Source: Flavobacterium gillisiae
GTDB taxonomy: Bacteria; Bacteroidota; Bacteroidia; Flavobacteriales; Flavobacteriaceae
Length of the DNA stretch: 48,538 bases
Reading direction: 5' to 3'
Assembly: GCF_900107635.1 (NCBI RefSeq)
Contig: NZ_FNRD01000019.1
Location: 1 to 48,538, forward strand
Shown here: piece after piece, positions 34,567-43,290 of the stretch
How positions within the stretch are numbered: position 1 is the first letter of the stretch
Layout of the letters: each line of letters begins with the position of its first letter
Translations under genes and position numbers: made by a program
Notes under the pieces: model-generated
Told to the model about the DNA's origin: nothing
The model's input: only the letters and a program-made list of their open reading frames with translations
Databases searched by the model: none

Positions 34567-37500
34567 TTATCTAGCGTTTAATATAAATTCGCAAGTATCT
34601 AACCAGTACCCGTTTTCATTATCTAATGTTTGATAGTTTAGTTTGAAAAATTTATTCGGTTTATCATTACCCTCGTTGTCTTCCACACTTTCGATTTTTA
34701 ATTGTTCTTTTGATTCATCAATGTCTCTTGATAATGTGATTTTCAATGGTAAATTTTGGAAAATTTTATTTTTTTCAACATTAATTTGTTCGTCATAAAA
34801 AACATTGTCTTTATTTGGATACCTTGTCTTTATGGTTTTGCTAATTTCCTTATTATCAATATTAATGCTGTAAAGATCTGATACAGGATAATTTTTAGAT
34901 ACGTATTTAGCATAACCAAATTGATAAGGAAAAGAGTTGATCAGAACCGTACTTTCGCTTTTTTTAGGTGTTAGAATCACTTCTTTAATGTTGTAATTAC
35001 TCTTGACAATGTAGTCTGCGGTTGAAATTAATTTTTGTTTTATCAGGTCGGTATCAATTTGTAAATCATTGATTTTTTTGAGCTTACCAGCCATGAGTGC
35101 TATAATTGCGCCCACACTTACCATCGTTTTTGGATCTTCTACAAAACCTCGTTTGTCTGAGAAAGGAAACCATTTACCGATCCAGTAGTTGTTCAAATTG
35201 ATGAGATTGTTGGGAGATAGGGCTAAGTATTTTAAAAACACTTCCTCAATACTGTTTAGAGAACTAGGCTTGCCTGAAAGGACTATATAGTCGCATTGGT
35301 ATTGATTAAGTACCAAGCAAAGCTGTTTTATTAAACTATCAAATACAGCGCTAGCAATTGAATTTACTTTTTGAGCACTAATCTTCCATTTGATTTCCAA
35401 AAAATTAAACCCAAAATGTTTTTCGAAATAGCTGATGAGCTCTTTGTTTTTAAATTCTTTAGCTATTATTTGTTCAAATGTAACCGAAAGATCTTCGTTT
35501 TTGTTAGCATTATTTAAGTAGTATAGAGCAATAGGAATAGCTACTTGATGAATAAAAGCTTTACGCATCATTTTTGAAACATACCTCATATTATTAGAAT
35601 CTTGACCAAAAAAACCATTCAATTTTTCGGATACGTCTTCGATTCCTTTTGCTTTTGCATGATTTTCGATCACACCTGTGCATCCATTTTCAGCTTCAGA
35701 GTGAGCAGCTCCTTCAATTACTATTTGTTGAATAATTTCTTTTAGTAAATCATCACCAGCCAATTTAAAACTGTCCCAGTATAAGGGATCAGGTTTAATG
35801 TTTATCGTTTTATTGGCGCTGTTCAAAGAATAATTATTAATCATTACATCAGTCGTTCCAGCGCCAATATCGATCGAACCTATGGTGATTTTATCTTTGT
35901 TTTTGAATAAATAATTATCAATTACATAATTGTTTCCTTGTAATTTTTTTGACAATAAGCTGTAAATAAATACTAATTGACAACTTGTTGCTTCGTCATA
36001 AATCCAGTCTTTTCTTTCTTCTAAATCGGGTAACTTTTTGGCAATATCTTTTATGGATGGAATAATCTCTGGTAATTCAAACCAAAATTTATTTTCCTTA
36101 GAATCAAAATAATATTTAACATAATTGTTCAGCAATTTACAAGCGTCCTCTGCTGCTTCTCTCAATGCAATTTGTTCGTATTGAATCATTCCTGTAGGAC
36201 AAGAGATGGTGATTCTTTTTAAAGTTCTGGGAATAGTTAAATTTCCATGTTCTTCTCTAAACTTATAGGAGTTTATTTGAACATAAGCATGAATTAAAAG
36301 TTCCAAAAAGACAAACTTCATTAATGAATTTCGTGAGAACAACGATTTTGACCCAAACACTTCACCATTAGTTAATGCGCCATCAATTTTTAGTTGCTCT
36401 GAAATACCACTTAGATAGACCTTTTTGATTTTGTTGAAATCAGTAGGGTAAAATTCCCATTCTTTTTCTGCTGGATTTGTATCCCATAAATAGCGTTTTG
36501 GACTTGAATTGTGCGTTTTTAATTCGTACCCAAGATTTAGATTTAAACTTGCATTGTTAATTAAGTTTTCTGCTTCAAAACCAATTCTGACAAAACTTGG
36601 GACTATAAATTTATTATTATGATATTTATCTTTGTTGATGGTTCCAAAATGTGATTCACTAAACACCAAATTCATGGGAAATGGCTGGTTGTATTCTTGC
36701 TGTGGATTAGAATAATCTTGAATAATTATTTTTTTTACTTTTTCAAAAGTAAAATTATCATCATTCTGATTTTCAAAGAGTAGAGCACATGTTGCGGAAT
36801 TGCCAATATCTATAACTAGATCAACAGGTATTTTTTTAGTGTCATCCGTGAATAATTGTAATTCGGGTGTTTCCTTTAAACTCGCAATCCATTTTACTAA
36901 AAGTATATAATGGGAGATGTATTGTTTGATAGGTTGCTCATAGCGCAATTCATCATTTTTACCATAAAACATGTCGGCTAAATAGCCCTCAATCCATGAT
37001 GTTGATGCATTGGTACTGAATAAAAAATTACTAATGTTGATTTCATTAGTATGAATTTTAAATATATTTTCTTCTGGATTTAAGCTTAATTGAGGTCCTG
37101 TTTTATCGGATTCGTTTTTTGCTAGTGTGGTGTCTATTGCCAAAACTATTTTCACCTTTTTATAATCATCGTCACAATCAAAGTACAGTCGTGCCCAATC
37201 AGTTGGGTACATCACATCTTTATTGATAGAATTATCTTTGAAATATGGAAGCGGAATCCATTTTTTTTTGAAGTTTTTTATCGCTTTTTTTAGATTACTA
37301 GCTTCATAAACATCAACAATCTCCTTACAAGTGTTTAAGTCAACTTCCTCTTTTAATTTATTATTTACAATATAATCTTTGTCTTGTAATTCCTGTTTTC
37401 GATAGTATTTTTCATCACCATCAATAGTTACTTTAAATAATGGATCTAGAGTAAAATCTAATATGTTTGTGTCAAATGGTTGGTGGAAATATAGTTTATT

Positions 37501-37587
37501 AGTCTTTGCAAAATCTAAATTGATTTCAGATTCAAACTTATGATACTGAATGCTGGAATTAGAAATAAGTGAAATTCTTTTCATCAA
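34567..37587 (-). CDS. SrfB-like actin/Hsp70-fold ATPase
   Basis: The protein has the split nucleotide-binding motifs of the actin/Hsp70 superfamily: phosphate-1 DLVIDIGNSAT (256-266), phosphate-2 DIGAGTTD (573-580) and an adenosine-type IVLSGKPSS (768-776). A ~250-residue N-terminal domain precedes the ATPase core and a ~150-residue beta-rich tail follows. At 1006 aa it matches the size of the SrfB family, first seen in Salmonella as part of srfABC, whose function is still unclear. It is the first gene of the minus-strand cluster that ends at 21121. No consensus TAnnTTTG promoter was recognised upstream. Confidence 0.85.
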   Translation of the reverse strand: MMKRISLISNSSIQYHKFESEINLDFAKTNKLYFHQPFDTNILDFTLDPLFKVTIDGDEKYYRKQELQDKDYIVNNKLKEEVDLNTCKEIVDVYEASNLKKAIKNFKKKWIPLPYFKDNSINKDVMYPTDWARLYFDCDDDYKKVKIVLAIDTTLAKNESDKTGPQLSLNPEENIFKIHTNEINISNFLFSTNASTSWIEGYLADMFYGKNDELRYEQPIKQYISHYILLVKWIASLKETPELQLFTDDTKKIPVDLVIDIGNSATCALLFENQNDDNFTFEKVKKIIIQDYSNPQQEYNQPFPMNLVFSESHFGTINKDKYHNNKFIVPSFVRIGFEAENLINNASLNLNLGYELKTHNSSPKRYLWDTNPAEKEWEFYPTDFNKIKKVYLSGISEQLKIDGALTNGEVFGSKSLFSRNSLMKFVFLELLIHAYVQINSYKFREEHGNLTIPRTLKRITISCPTGMIQYEQIALREAAEDACKLLNNYVKYYFDSKENKFWFELPEIIPSIKDIAKKLPDLEERKDWIYDEATSCQLVFIYSLLSKKLQGNNYVIDNYLFKNKDKITIGSIDIGAGTTDVMINNYSLNSANKTINIKPDPLYWDSFKLAGDDLLKEIIQQIVIEGAAHSEAENGCTGVIENHAKAKGIEDVSEKLNGFFGQDSNNMRYVSKMMRKAFIHQVAIPIALYYLNNANKNEDLSVTFEQIIAKEFKNKELISYFEKHFGFNFLEIKWKISAQKVNSIASAVFDSLIKQLCLVLNQYQCDYIVLSGKPSSLNSIEEVFLKYLALSPNNLINLNNYWIGKWFPFSDKRGFVEDPKTMVSVGAIIALMAGKLKKINDLQIDTDLIKQKLISTADYIVKSNYNIKEVILTPKKSESTVLINSFPYQFGYAKYVSKNYPVSDLYSINIDNKEISKTIKTRYPNKDNVFYDEQINVEKNKIFQNLPLKITLSRDIDESKEQLKIESVEDNEGNDKPNKFFKLNYQTLDNENGYWLDTCEFILNAR

Positions 37588-38488
37588 TCGATTTTTTTTG
37601 TAAAATTATTTTTAATTAGATATTATGAAAAATTGGCTTATCTTTTCATATGTGATACCGTTTTGTGGTATGTTAAAAGAGCAACTTATTTCAGAATAAT
37701 AGTAAACAAATCGTGTTTAATTATAAAATCGTTGTAAACTTAGTCTCAATAAATTTTACAACTTTACGGTTTTCCTCATTTTGAGAAAATAAATATTTAA
37801 TTAGGTGTCCATTTTAATTTGTTTTGCATCGCATCATAGTCCTTTGGTTGTAAAATAAGGGGTTTTTGGAATGATTGCACAATACCCACTTTTAGTGATA
37901 TTTGTTATTTTTAAAGAGCGTCTAAATACCATTGTAATTCATACCATTGTATTAAATTAATATACTTCTTCTGAATAACGTAGATTTCAAAAGCTTAACA
38001 TATTATTTTTCCTTCGATATCTGCTTATGTAAAATTCTACCTACGTAAAAAAGAATCAGATGCGGGATCCCGTAAAACAATTATGATAATTTATTGTATT
38101 ATTGTAATAATTTAGCTCACAACACAATAATGGCGAGTTTATGTATTTAAAAATCTGTAAGTTAAATATCACTAAAAGCGGGGATTGTATACTACGATGA
38201 ATAGCACGTTCTTTACTATATTAAGAGTTATTAATAATTTGTATGAAATACTTATTAGTAAGTATTTAAATTGCGAATCTTGTTTTGGGCAACATTTTAC
38301 AGATAGTTTTTGGGACAAACACATAGATAAATTGATGTGTTATGAATTTTTGTTTATTGTCTACGATAATTGACGGCTATTAAAGCAAAGGCGGAACATG
38401 CCGAAAAACGACTTAAACCAGAAGTAGGCATAGCTAAAATTATTCATTTATCGGATTCAATATTTTCTATCTTATATGGGGATTCTAT
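37588..38488. other. 900-bp region without an intact gene
   Basis: This stretch upstream of the SrfB-like gene must hold the promoter of the srf-like operon, but no TTTG/TAnnTTTG pair stands out. It contains two decayed coding fragments, listed separately. A 62-codon plus-strand ORF at 38185-38373 has no recognisable domain and is probably chance. Confidence 0.5.
37880..37957 (-). pseudogene. Relic of the 3' end of a second copy of the 40305-40925 gene
   Basis: These 78 bp match 40274-40351 without gaps, at roughly 70 positions by eye. Translated on the minus strand they give the same C-terminus (YELQWYLDAL then TAA). The rest of the gene copy is missing, so this is the scar of a duplicated gene or of recombination between copies. 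Confidence 0.75.
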
Positions 38489-38492
38489 ATGA
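38366..38492 (+). pseudogene. Short coding-like fragment
   Basis: A plus-strand frame without a start codon reads AIKAKAEHAEKRLKPEVGIA and then a hydrophobic IIHLSDSIFSILYGDSI before a TGA. The composition is protein-like and ends just before the small membrane ORF. The source gene is not recognised, and chance cannot be ruled out. Confidence 0.25.
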
Positions 38493-38680
38493 TTGTTAGA
38501 CTATTGATCAGGCTTCAATCACCTATTAGCCAAGGAACACTTGAATCAGCTGCGATTGGAATATCATTTGTATTAGTGTTTATGTTCTTGACTTGGTTTT
38601 GTGGAAATCTAATTCTGGGATTGTTTACATTATTTACAAGACCTAAAAAGACAATTGAAAAAATAAATAAACCGACATGA
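38489..38680 (+). CDS. Small one-pass membrane protein (63 aa), tentative
   Basis: The 63-codon ORF encodes one strong hydrophobic segment (IGISFVLVFMFLTWFCGNLI and following residues) and a basic C-terminal tail. It overlaps the end of the preceding coding-like fragment by 4 bp. There is no homology that I recognise. A small real membrane protein is plausible; a chance ORF is possible. Confidence 0.35.
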   Translation: MIVRLLIRLQSPISQGTLESAAIGISFVLVFMFLTWFCGNLILGLFTLFTRPKKTIEKINKPT

Positions 38681-38730
38681 AAACGTGTGGTGACAACAGA
38701 TTTACATCAGGCGGACTGAGATGTGACCTT

Positions 38731-38745
38731 GGAGCCTTGGGCTCC
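38731..38745. other. Short GC-rich hairpin
   Basis: A 6-bp perfect stem GGAGCC/GGCTCC with a TTG loop lies in a locally GC-rich 120-bp intergenic stretch between two plus-strand ORFs. There is no following T-run, so it is not a classical terminator. Confidence 0.4.
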
Positions 38746-38803
38746 TAAAATGACCCGAATAAAGGTCTGAACCAATTAGCAACATAAATAACAAAAAACA
38801 GTA

Positions 38804-39325
38804 ATGGACATACAATTTTGGATTGACCACGCAGACTCACTATTTCATCAAATTTTCATGATTGTGATGGGAGGTCTTGTTGGCATGGCTGCACTATTCG
38901 GCACTACGTATAATGTAATTAATATTTTGGTCTACTACATACTGATACCTGCCTCGTGGATATATTTGATTAGTAGAAAAACAAGCATTTGGATTAATGT
39001 TCTATCCTTAATCTCGTTATTATTCTTTTTACTTCTTCCAGGCTTAAGAGCAAACTCTGACTATGCATTTCAAAAAAGTGTTGACTTTCTAAACTGGACT
39101 GCTAAAATATTTAATTCAAACTATATAGATATGTCCGTGTACATTTGTGTGGTTGCTGTCGGTCTTATTTATTTATTACTAATTCCTTTAACACTTCCAA
39201 AAAAGCTGACAAAAAAGATAGGATTATTTAGCGCGATTATTAGTGTACTTTACCTGATTATAATTTATCCAAACTTTAAAGAAATGCTACTTTGGGGGCT
39301 CAATAAAATGAATGTGAAATATTAA
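38804..39325 (+). CDS. Multi-pass membrane protein (173 aa)
   Basis: Four to five hydrophobic segments cover the protein: around IFMIVMGGLVGMAALFG, VYYILIPASWIYLI, VLSLISLLFFLLLP, YICVVAVGLIYLLLIPL and IISVLYLIIIYP. No family is recognised. It is on the plus strand, opposite to nearly all its neighbours. Its A/C-richer codon choice (ACA, CTA, CCA) differs somewhat from the surrounding genes, which suggests a separate origin. Confidence 0.65.
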   Translation: MDIQFWIDHADSLFHQIFMIVMGGLVGMAALFGTTYNVINILVYYILIPASWIYLISRKTSIWINVLSLISLLFFLLLPGLRANSDYAFQKSVDFLNWTAKIFNSNYIDMSVYICVVAVGLIYLLLIPLTLPKKLTKKIGLFSAIISVLYLIIIYPNFKEMLLWGLNKMNVKY

Positions 39326-39486
39326 TCTAAAAGATCTGTAATTTCAATTTATTTAGGACTTTACTGCATTTATTTGTCTCTCCACCTACCTACTTATTCA
39401 GCCTTTTTAATTAAATGTTTTTCTCAAGTCAAAGCCTTTAATAGACATAATAAATACTATGGGTTTTTAGTATGGTTACAAATTAA

Positions 39487-39897
39487 TTAAGATTCAATAT
39501 TATGAATTTTCATAAGGTTACTAAAATCCTTAATGACCTCAAATTTATACTGTACATCGCTCGGCATTTTTGCATAATCATAGTCATATTGATAAAATTC
39601 AATGTACTCAAGATGTTTGAATAGTAAACCAAATCTACCTCTTAAAATGTCTATGTTAGCCCCTATAGATAGTTGAGCAGTGCCTACAGTTCTTAAATTT
39701 TCGTATAGTTCATCAATGGTCTTACCTATGCAATTTATATCTAATCGATTAAACTCATTTTTGATTGTTTCGTAAGAAGAGTTGAACGTAATTTTCTTTC
39801 CGTCTTCATTTATATAAGCATAATTTTCTATTGCTCTTTTATAGTAAATCTCGAACTGTTTTTCTTTTGGTAAATACTGTAATTGCGATACTAACAT
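39487..39897 (-). CDS. Hypothetical protein (136 aa)
   Basis: This soluble, mostly helical protein is rich in Tyr and Asn and has no membrane segment, signal peptide or recognised motif. It is 23 bp after the 96-aa hypothetical gene on the same strand, so the two may be a pair. In this accessory setting, small immunity-like or toxin-antitoxin proteins are possible, but nothing in the sequence shows it. Confidence 0.55.
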   Translation of the reverse strand: MLVSQLQYLPKEKQFEIYYKRAIENYAYINEDGKKITFNSSYETIKNEFNRLDINCIGKTIDELYENLRTVGTAQLSIGANIDILRGRFGLLFKHLEYIEFYQYDYDYAKMPSDVQYKFEVIKDFSNLMKIHNIES

Positions 39898-39920
39898 AGT
39901 TTTTTATTTTAGATGATATA

Positions 39921-40211
39921 TTAATACAGGTCGTAGCTTACAACATACTCTAGTTTGTCCAGCTGTTTATGGGTGATCAACAAGATGAATTTTGCTACTG
40001 TTTGACTTAGAAACAGTTGTTCCAGCGCACCTAGACTACAAATTGCTCCTATAAACAATTGACACTCGTCAAAAAACAACAATTGATAAGGGGATATCGC
40101 ATTAAGATCTAACAAAGTACTTAATGAATCATGTCTAACAGTAAAAAGGTAAGATTGGTTCTTTATAATTTTAAAATCTTTAATAATAGTAGTAGCGTCG
40201 CTAATTTCCAT
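39921..40211 (-). CDS. Hypothetical protein (96 aa)
   Basis: A short soluble protein with two hydrophobic stretches (PYQLLFFDECQLFIGAIC and VAKFILLIT) that look like buried strands or helices rather than membrane spans. No family is recognised. It precedes the 136-aa gene by 23 bp on the same strand. Confidence 0.5.
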   Translation of the reverse strand: MEISDATTIIKDFKIIKNQSYLFTVRHDSLSTLLDLNAISPYQLLFFDECQLFIGAICSLGALEQLFLSQTVAKFILLITHKQLDKLEYVVSYDLY

Positions 40212-40266
40212 AGAAACGACATCTAGTCTTTTGGTTGGTGAATTGTAAATAGACGCTGATTATTAT

Positions 40267-40298
40267 GAAATAGCAATACCCACTTTTAATGCTATTTC
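40267..40298. terminator. Possible terminator hairpin after the 206-aa gene
   Basis: A perfect 9-bp inverted repeat (GAAATAGCA with TGCTATTTC) surrounds a 14-base loop, just downstream of the minus-strand gene ending at 40305. The T-run is weak. The related relic at 37880 no longer has the matching stem. Confidence 0.35.
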
Positions 40299-40304
40299 TT
40301 ATTT

Positions 40305-40925
40305 TTAAAGAGCGTCTAAATACCATTGTAGTTCATACAACTGAATTAAATCCTTTTCCTTATTTGTCGTTTGTGCTAACTGGACTAAGCTAATTTTTTG
40401 ATATAATCTTTCTTCACCAAGTAACTCTTGCAAAATAATGTAGATAGCTTGTTTCAATGTTTTGGTATCACAAAGGAGGTTGTAGTTTTTGAGAAAGATC
40501 ATAATGTCCATTTTTTCAATGTTTTCATCGTACAGAATTGGTTTGAATTTGAGTTCACTAATTTTTAAAGTAATGTCGTGAAAAATGTAAGGCTCGTCTA
40601 AGCCCTTCATCATTTTGTCTATTTCAGTTGTTGGTTGAATAAAGGCGGTGAATTTCCAGCTTTTTAGTAGGGGAGCGTTATCGACTAAAGTAATTAGCTC
40701 GTGGAAATAGTTTTTGTTTCCATTGGCTGTAATAATGAATTCGAATTTAGGTGTTAAGTTCTTCGGGAAGACAATTATAAAATCTAATTCCCTGCAGTAG
40801 TAGTTTAGGTTTTTGTTGATCCAAAAAGTGATGTGTTTTTGGTTTTCCGGAGTTTGATTTACTATGGTTTTGATGGTGTGGTGGTTGTCTTGGAACCAGT
40901 TCCAGAAGGTGTTGATTTTTTTCAT
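40305..40925 (-). CDS. Hypothetical protein (206 aa), duplicated in part nearby
   Basis: This soluble alpha/beta protein has an aromatic-rich N-terminus (FWNWFQDNHHTIKTIV) and central strands ELDFIIVFPKN, KFEFIITANGN and WKFTAFIQP. It then has a helical C-terminal half ending in LYELQWYLDAL. The layout is like small immunity-type or cargo proteins, but no named family is recognised. A 78-bp copy of its 3' end plus downstream DNA is found at 37880-37957, so at least two copies once existed. The start at 40925 is preceded by no clear regulatory signal. Confidence 0.7.
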   Translation of the reverse strand: MKKINTFWNWFQDNHHTIKTIVNQTPENQKHITFWINKNLNYYCRELDFIIVFPKNLTPKFEFIITANGNKNYFHELITLVDNAPLLKSWKFTAFIQPTTEIDKMMKGLDEPYIFHDITLKISELKFKPILYDENIEKMDIMIFLKNYNLLCDTKTLKQAIYIILQELLGEERLYQKISLVQLAQTTNKEKDLIQLYELQWYLDAL

Positions 40926-41336
40926 ATGTTTTGTAGTGAATGGTGAATAATGAATGGTGACGTTTGTCTCTTCTCGTGATTGCGCTCGAACAGATTTTCT
41001 CTTTACGCATTTTTCAAGCGTTTTACAAGCGACTGCGGAAGCTCACGATTCTTATAAGTTTATTTGTTTTTTCATGAATGTTTTTTCTTTTTTGCTTGAT
41101 CAAAAAAGAAACAAAAAAATCAAGTCTGCTCTCCCTCGTCGGTCAAATTTGTTTTCGAATACTAAAAGAAAAGAACTCGCTGCGCTCAAACAGCTTTTCT
41201 TTTTTCGTATTCTTCAAACATTTGACGCTCGACTGCGGAAGCTAAGGACATTTAAACCTCACAATTAACAGCCACTTTGGTTGTAATCTTGCGACAGATC
41301 GACAAAAGCTCCGGGCAGGATAAGCTATGGATGCTA
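40926..41336. other. 410-bp gene-free region with imperfect repeats
   Basis: This region has no gene I accept. Two imperfect direct repeats of about 70 bp (near 40975-41046 and 41172-41245) share the order TGCGCTC(G/A)AACAG, TTTTCT, TTCAA and CGACTGCGGAAGCT. This is a dispersed intergenic repeat type. A plus-strand 104-codon ORF over it is Lys/Phe-rich and follows the repeats, so it is not treated as a gene. Confidence 0.5.
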
Positions 41337-41948
41337 TTACCGTTTGTCTTTGGTCGTTTTGTCAAAAGCGATTAGGTTCAGCATGTTTCTCATACGAGAT
41401 CTGACTCGATTTCCATAAGCGGTTTCTATTTCGGATGCGGAGAGGTTTGTGGTGATATGGGTGTAGATTTTCTTAGATATAAAAATGTCGTACCTGGAAA
41501 GAATAATCTCTGCCATGACATTGCATTCGTTTCCGAAGTATTTTAGGTTCTTTTCGGTGCCTAAATCATCGAAACAGTAGTTTTTATGTTCTGCATGCGT
41601 GTTATGTCCATGGCTGTATCTACGAATCACTTCGTAACCGTCTTTGATGAACTCAAAACTAATGTCGCGGCAGGTTTTTAGTAAGAACTTTTTTCCAGGT
41701 TGAGGTACGTAGCGCATCAAAGCCATCAAAGAAGTTTTACCGCAGCCTACTGGTCCAGAAAGCAGAATTCCTTTGCTGAGGTCGATTTCAAAGTTAGCTG
41801 CAGTACATTCATCATCCAGAAAATAGCAAATCAGTTTTGTGATGTTGGTCGTGTCTTGTTCTAGGAATTGAAATTTGTCTCCAAAATCCTTTTTGCCTTT
41901 TTTTTCTAACCAAGCAATAATTTCTGGATAATTGTATTTTGATGTCAT
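41337..41948 (-). CDS. DnaC/IstB-like AAA+ ATPase
   Basis: The Walker A SGPVGCGKTS, a Walker B-type CFDDLGTE and a sensor-like THITTNLS are in the order seen in DnaC-type helicase loaders and IstB-like ATPases. The C-terminal YGNRVRSRMRNMLNLI with its arginines fits the DnaC-type end. At 203 aa it is compact. It lies 75 bp downstream of the replication-type winged-helix gene, and the two together resemble the replication pair of Bacteroidota integrative elements and plasmids. It probably loads a helicase on the excised element. Confidence 0.83.
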   Translation of the reverse strand: MTSKYNYPEIIAWLEKKGKKDFGDKFQFLEQDTTNITKLICYFLDDECTAANFEIDLSKGILLSGPVGCGKTSLMALMRYVPQPGKKFLLKTCRDISFEFIKDGYEVIRRYSHGHNTHAEHKNYCFDDLGTEKNLKYFGNECNVMAEIILSRYDIFISKKIYTHITTNLSASEIETAYGNRVRSRMRNMLNLIAFDKTTKDKR

Positions 41949-42023
41949 AGTGGGGGGTGAGAGGTTAGAGATTGGAAGTGAGAGATGTCTTTCGAATCTT
42001 AGAGAACCTGAAACAAGTTCAGG

Positions 42024-42902
42024 TTAAAGTGGTTCTCCGTAGTTTTTGTCGGTTTCTATATGGAGATTATAGGCTCTCGTTTGCTCTTTTACTGGGATGT
42101 TTTGTGGCGTTTTTGCATTGAATTTATTAGTGTTCATCATCCAATTTCGTGCAGCTGCTTTCCAATCTTTCATTTTTGTTTTCCCACCAATGAGCCATCC
42201 GTTGCTGGAGTAATAATTAAAAAATCGCTCTGCTTCAAACTCGGAATATTCTTGAAACTTGAAATACTCTTTGGTTAATTCCAATGTTGGGTTCTGCGCT
42301 TCGTTCGAGTTGACAGCTTTGTCTTTTTCTTTTTTGGCGGAACTTTTTTGCCGACCATTTTCTGTTTTATTTTTTTTGGAGTCAGCGAATGCGAAAGGCA
42401 TTTCATTTCTCTTATTTTTTTCTGGATTTTCTAAAATTAAATTATCATCTAAAATTTCAAACTCGGGTGTTCTCTCTATATTGTTTATATTGTTTTTATA
42501 TGTTTTTTTATTCTCTATATAGAGCTGACCATTAACCTGTTCAGTTGCCTGACCAATAGGCTGTTCATTTTTTGAGTAGGTAGATTCATTTTTTGAACTT
42601 GTATTTGCTGTTTCGCTCAGGTTGTGAATTTCTACTACGGAACCCAAATAGGGGTTGAATGATGGGGTGTATTTTATAAAACCTAAAGCTTGTAACTCTT
42701 TCATGCATTTGTGGTAGGTGGCTTTTGATTTTATTTTGGACGAAATCATAATTTCTTCTCGGTTGATGGTGATGGGATTTTTGAACCGATTGATGTTCCA
42801 GCACTGAAAGAGTGCTAAATACAGACTTATGTGAGAAGGATTGATGTTTTCTATTGCCGCTGTTTTTTTGAAAAAACCAGTGAGGTGTTTGATGTAGTTC
42901 AT
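42024..42902 (-). CDS. Winged-helix replication-type protein of a mobile element
   Basis: The N-terminal ~100 residues are a winged-helix domain: helical start, then INREEIMISSKIKSKATYHK as the recognition region, and ELQALGFIKYTPSFNP as the wing. A long polar linker with Lys/Asn-rich low complexity follows. The C-terminal ~80 residues contain FFNYYSSNGWLIGGKTKMKD and AARNWM, a pattern found in DnaD-like or phage/element replication proteins of Bacteroidota. It is encoded just upstream of the DnaC-like gene. A replication initiator or primosomal role is inferred from this pairing. Confidence 0.72.
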   Translation of the reverse strand: MNYIKHLTGFFKKTAAIENINPSHISLYLALFQCWNINRFKNPITINREEIMISSKIKSKATYHKCMKELQALGFIKYTPSFNPYLGSVVEIHNLSETANTSSKNESTYSKNEQPIGQATEQVNGQLYIENKKTYKNNINNIERTPEFEILDDNLILENPEKNKRNEMPFAFADSKKNKTENGRQKSSAKKEKDKAVNSNEAQNPTLELTKEYFKFQEYSEFEAERFFNYYSSNGWLIGGKTKMKDWKAAARNWMMNTNKFNAKTPQNIPVKEQTRAYNLHIETDKNYGEPL

Positions 42903-42930
42903 TCGAAATTAGAGGTTAGGAGTTAGAGTT

Positions 42931-43263
42931 TTATTGATTAAGCATTTTGGCTATGTCGTCGTATTTGTAGTATAGGATGCCTCCGATGCGGTTGTAATTT
43001 AGTGTTCCGTTGACGCGTAGGTTTTGCAGTGTACCTGGTGAGATCTTGAGTAGTTTTCTAACTTCGGAGGATTTTAGCCATTGGGTTGGCTGCTCTTTTA
43101 GTCCCACTATTTCTTTAATTTCAGAAAGGATGATGTTGCTAAAGTTTAGCAAGTCTCTTTTTGTAATGGGTTGGTGGTTTAGTAGTTCTAAATTTTCTAC
43201 TTCAGGGAATAGTTTTTTAGGATGTAAGTTCATCGTAATTTGTTTTAAATTGTTATAAGACAA
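42931..43263 (-). CDS. Excisionase-like HTH DNA-binding protein
   Basis: The C-terminal ~50 residues are a MerR/excisionase-like helix-turn-helix: WLKSSEVRKLLKISPGTLQN then LNYNRIGGILYYKYDDI, the HTH_17 pattern. The first ~55 residues are helical. The start may be the ATG at 43263 or an internal ATG at 43233; neither is clearly favoured. Proteins of this type control excision or transcription in Bacteroidota integrative elements, and its place between the replication gene and rteC/int fits. The CCCAAGGTG repeats lie directly upstream and are candidate binding sites. Confidence 0.8.
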   Translation of the reverse strand: MSYNNLKQITMNLHPKKLFPEVENLELLNHQPITKRDLLNFSNIILSEIKEIVGLKEQPTQWLKSSEVRKLLKISPGTLQNLRVNGTLNYNRIGGILYYKYDDIAKMLNQ

Positions 43264-43290
43264 ATTACTTTAAATTGATTGGTTTCTTTG

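Noticed and set aside
38185..38373. Plus-strand ORF of 62 codons upstream of the srf-like operon
   Set aside because: Cys/Phe/Tyr-rich with no recognised pattern in an AT-rich gene-free stretch; most likely chance.
40747..41010. Minus-strand ORF of 87 codons overlapping the 206-aa gene start
   Set aside because: Low-complexity His/Lys/Pro composition in a different frame from the better-supported 206-aa protein.
40954..41268. Plus-strand ORF of 104 codons
   Set aside because: It runs over the two imperfect intergenic repeats, is Lys/Phe-rich without domain pattern, and overlaps the start of the 206-aa gene.
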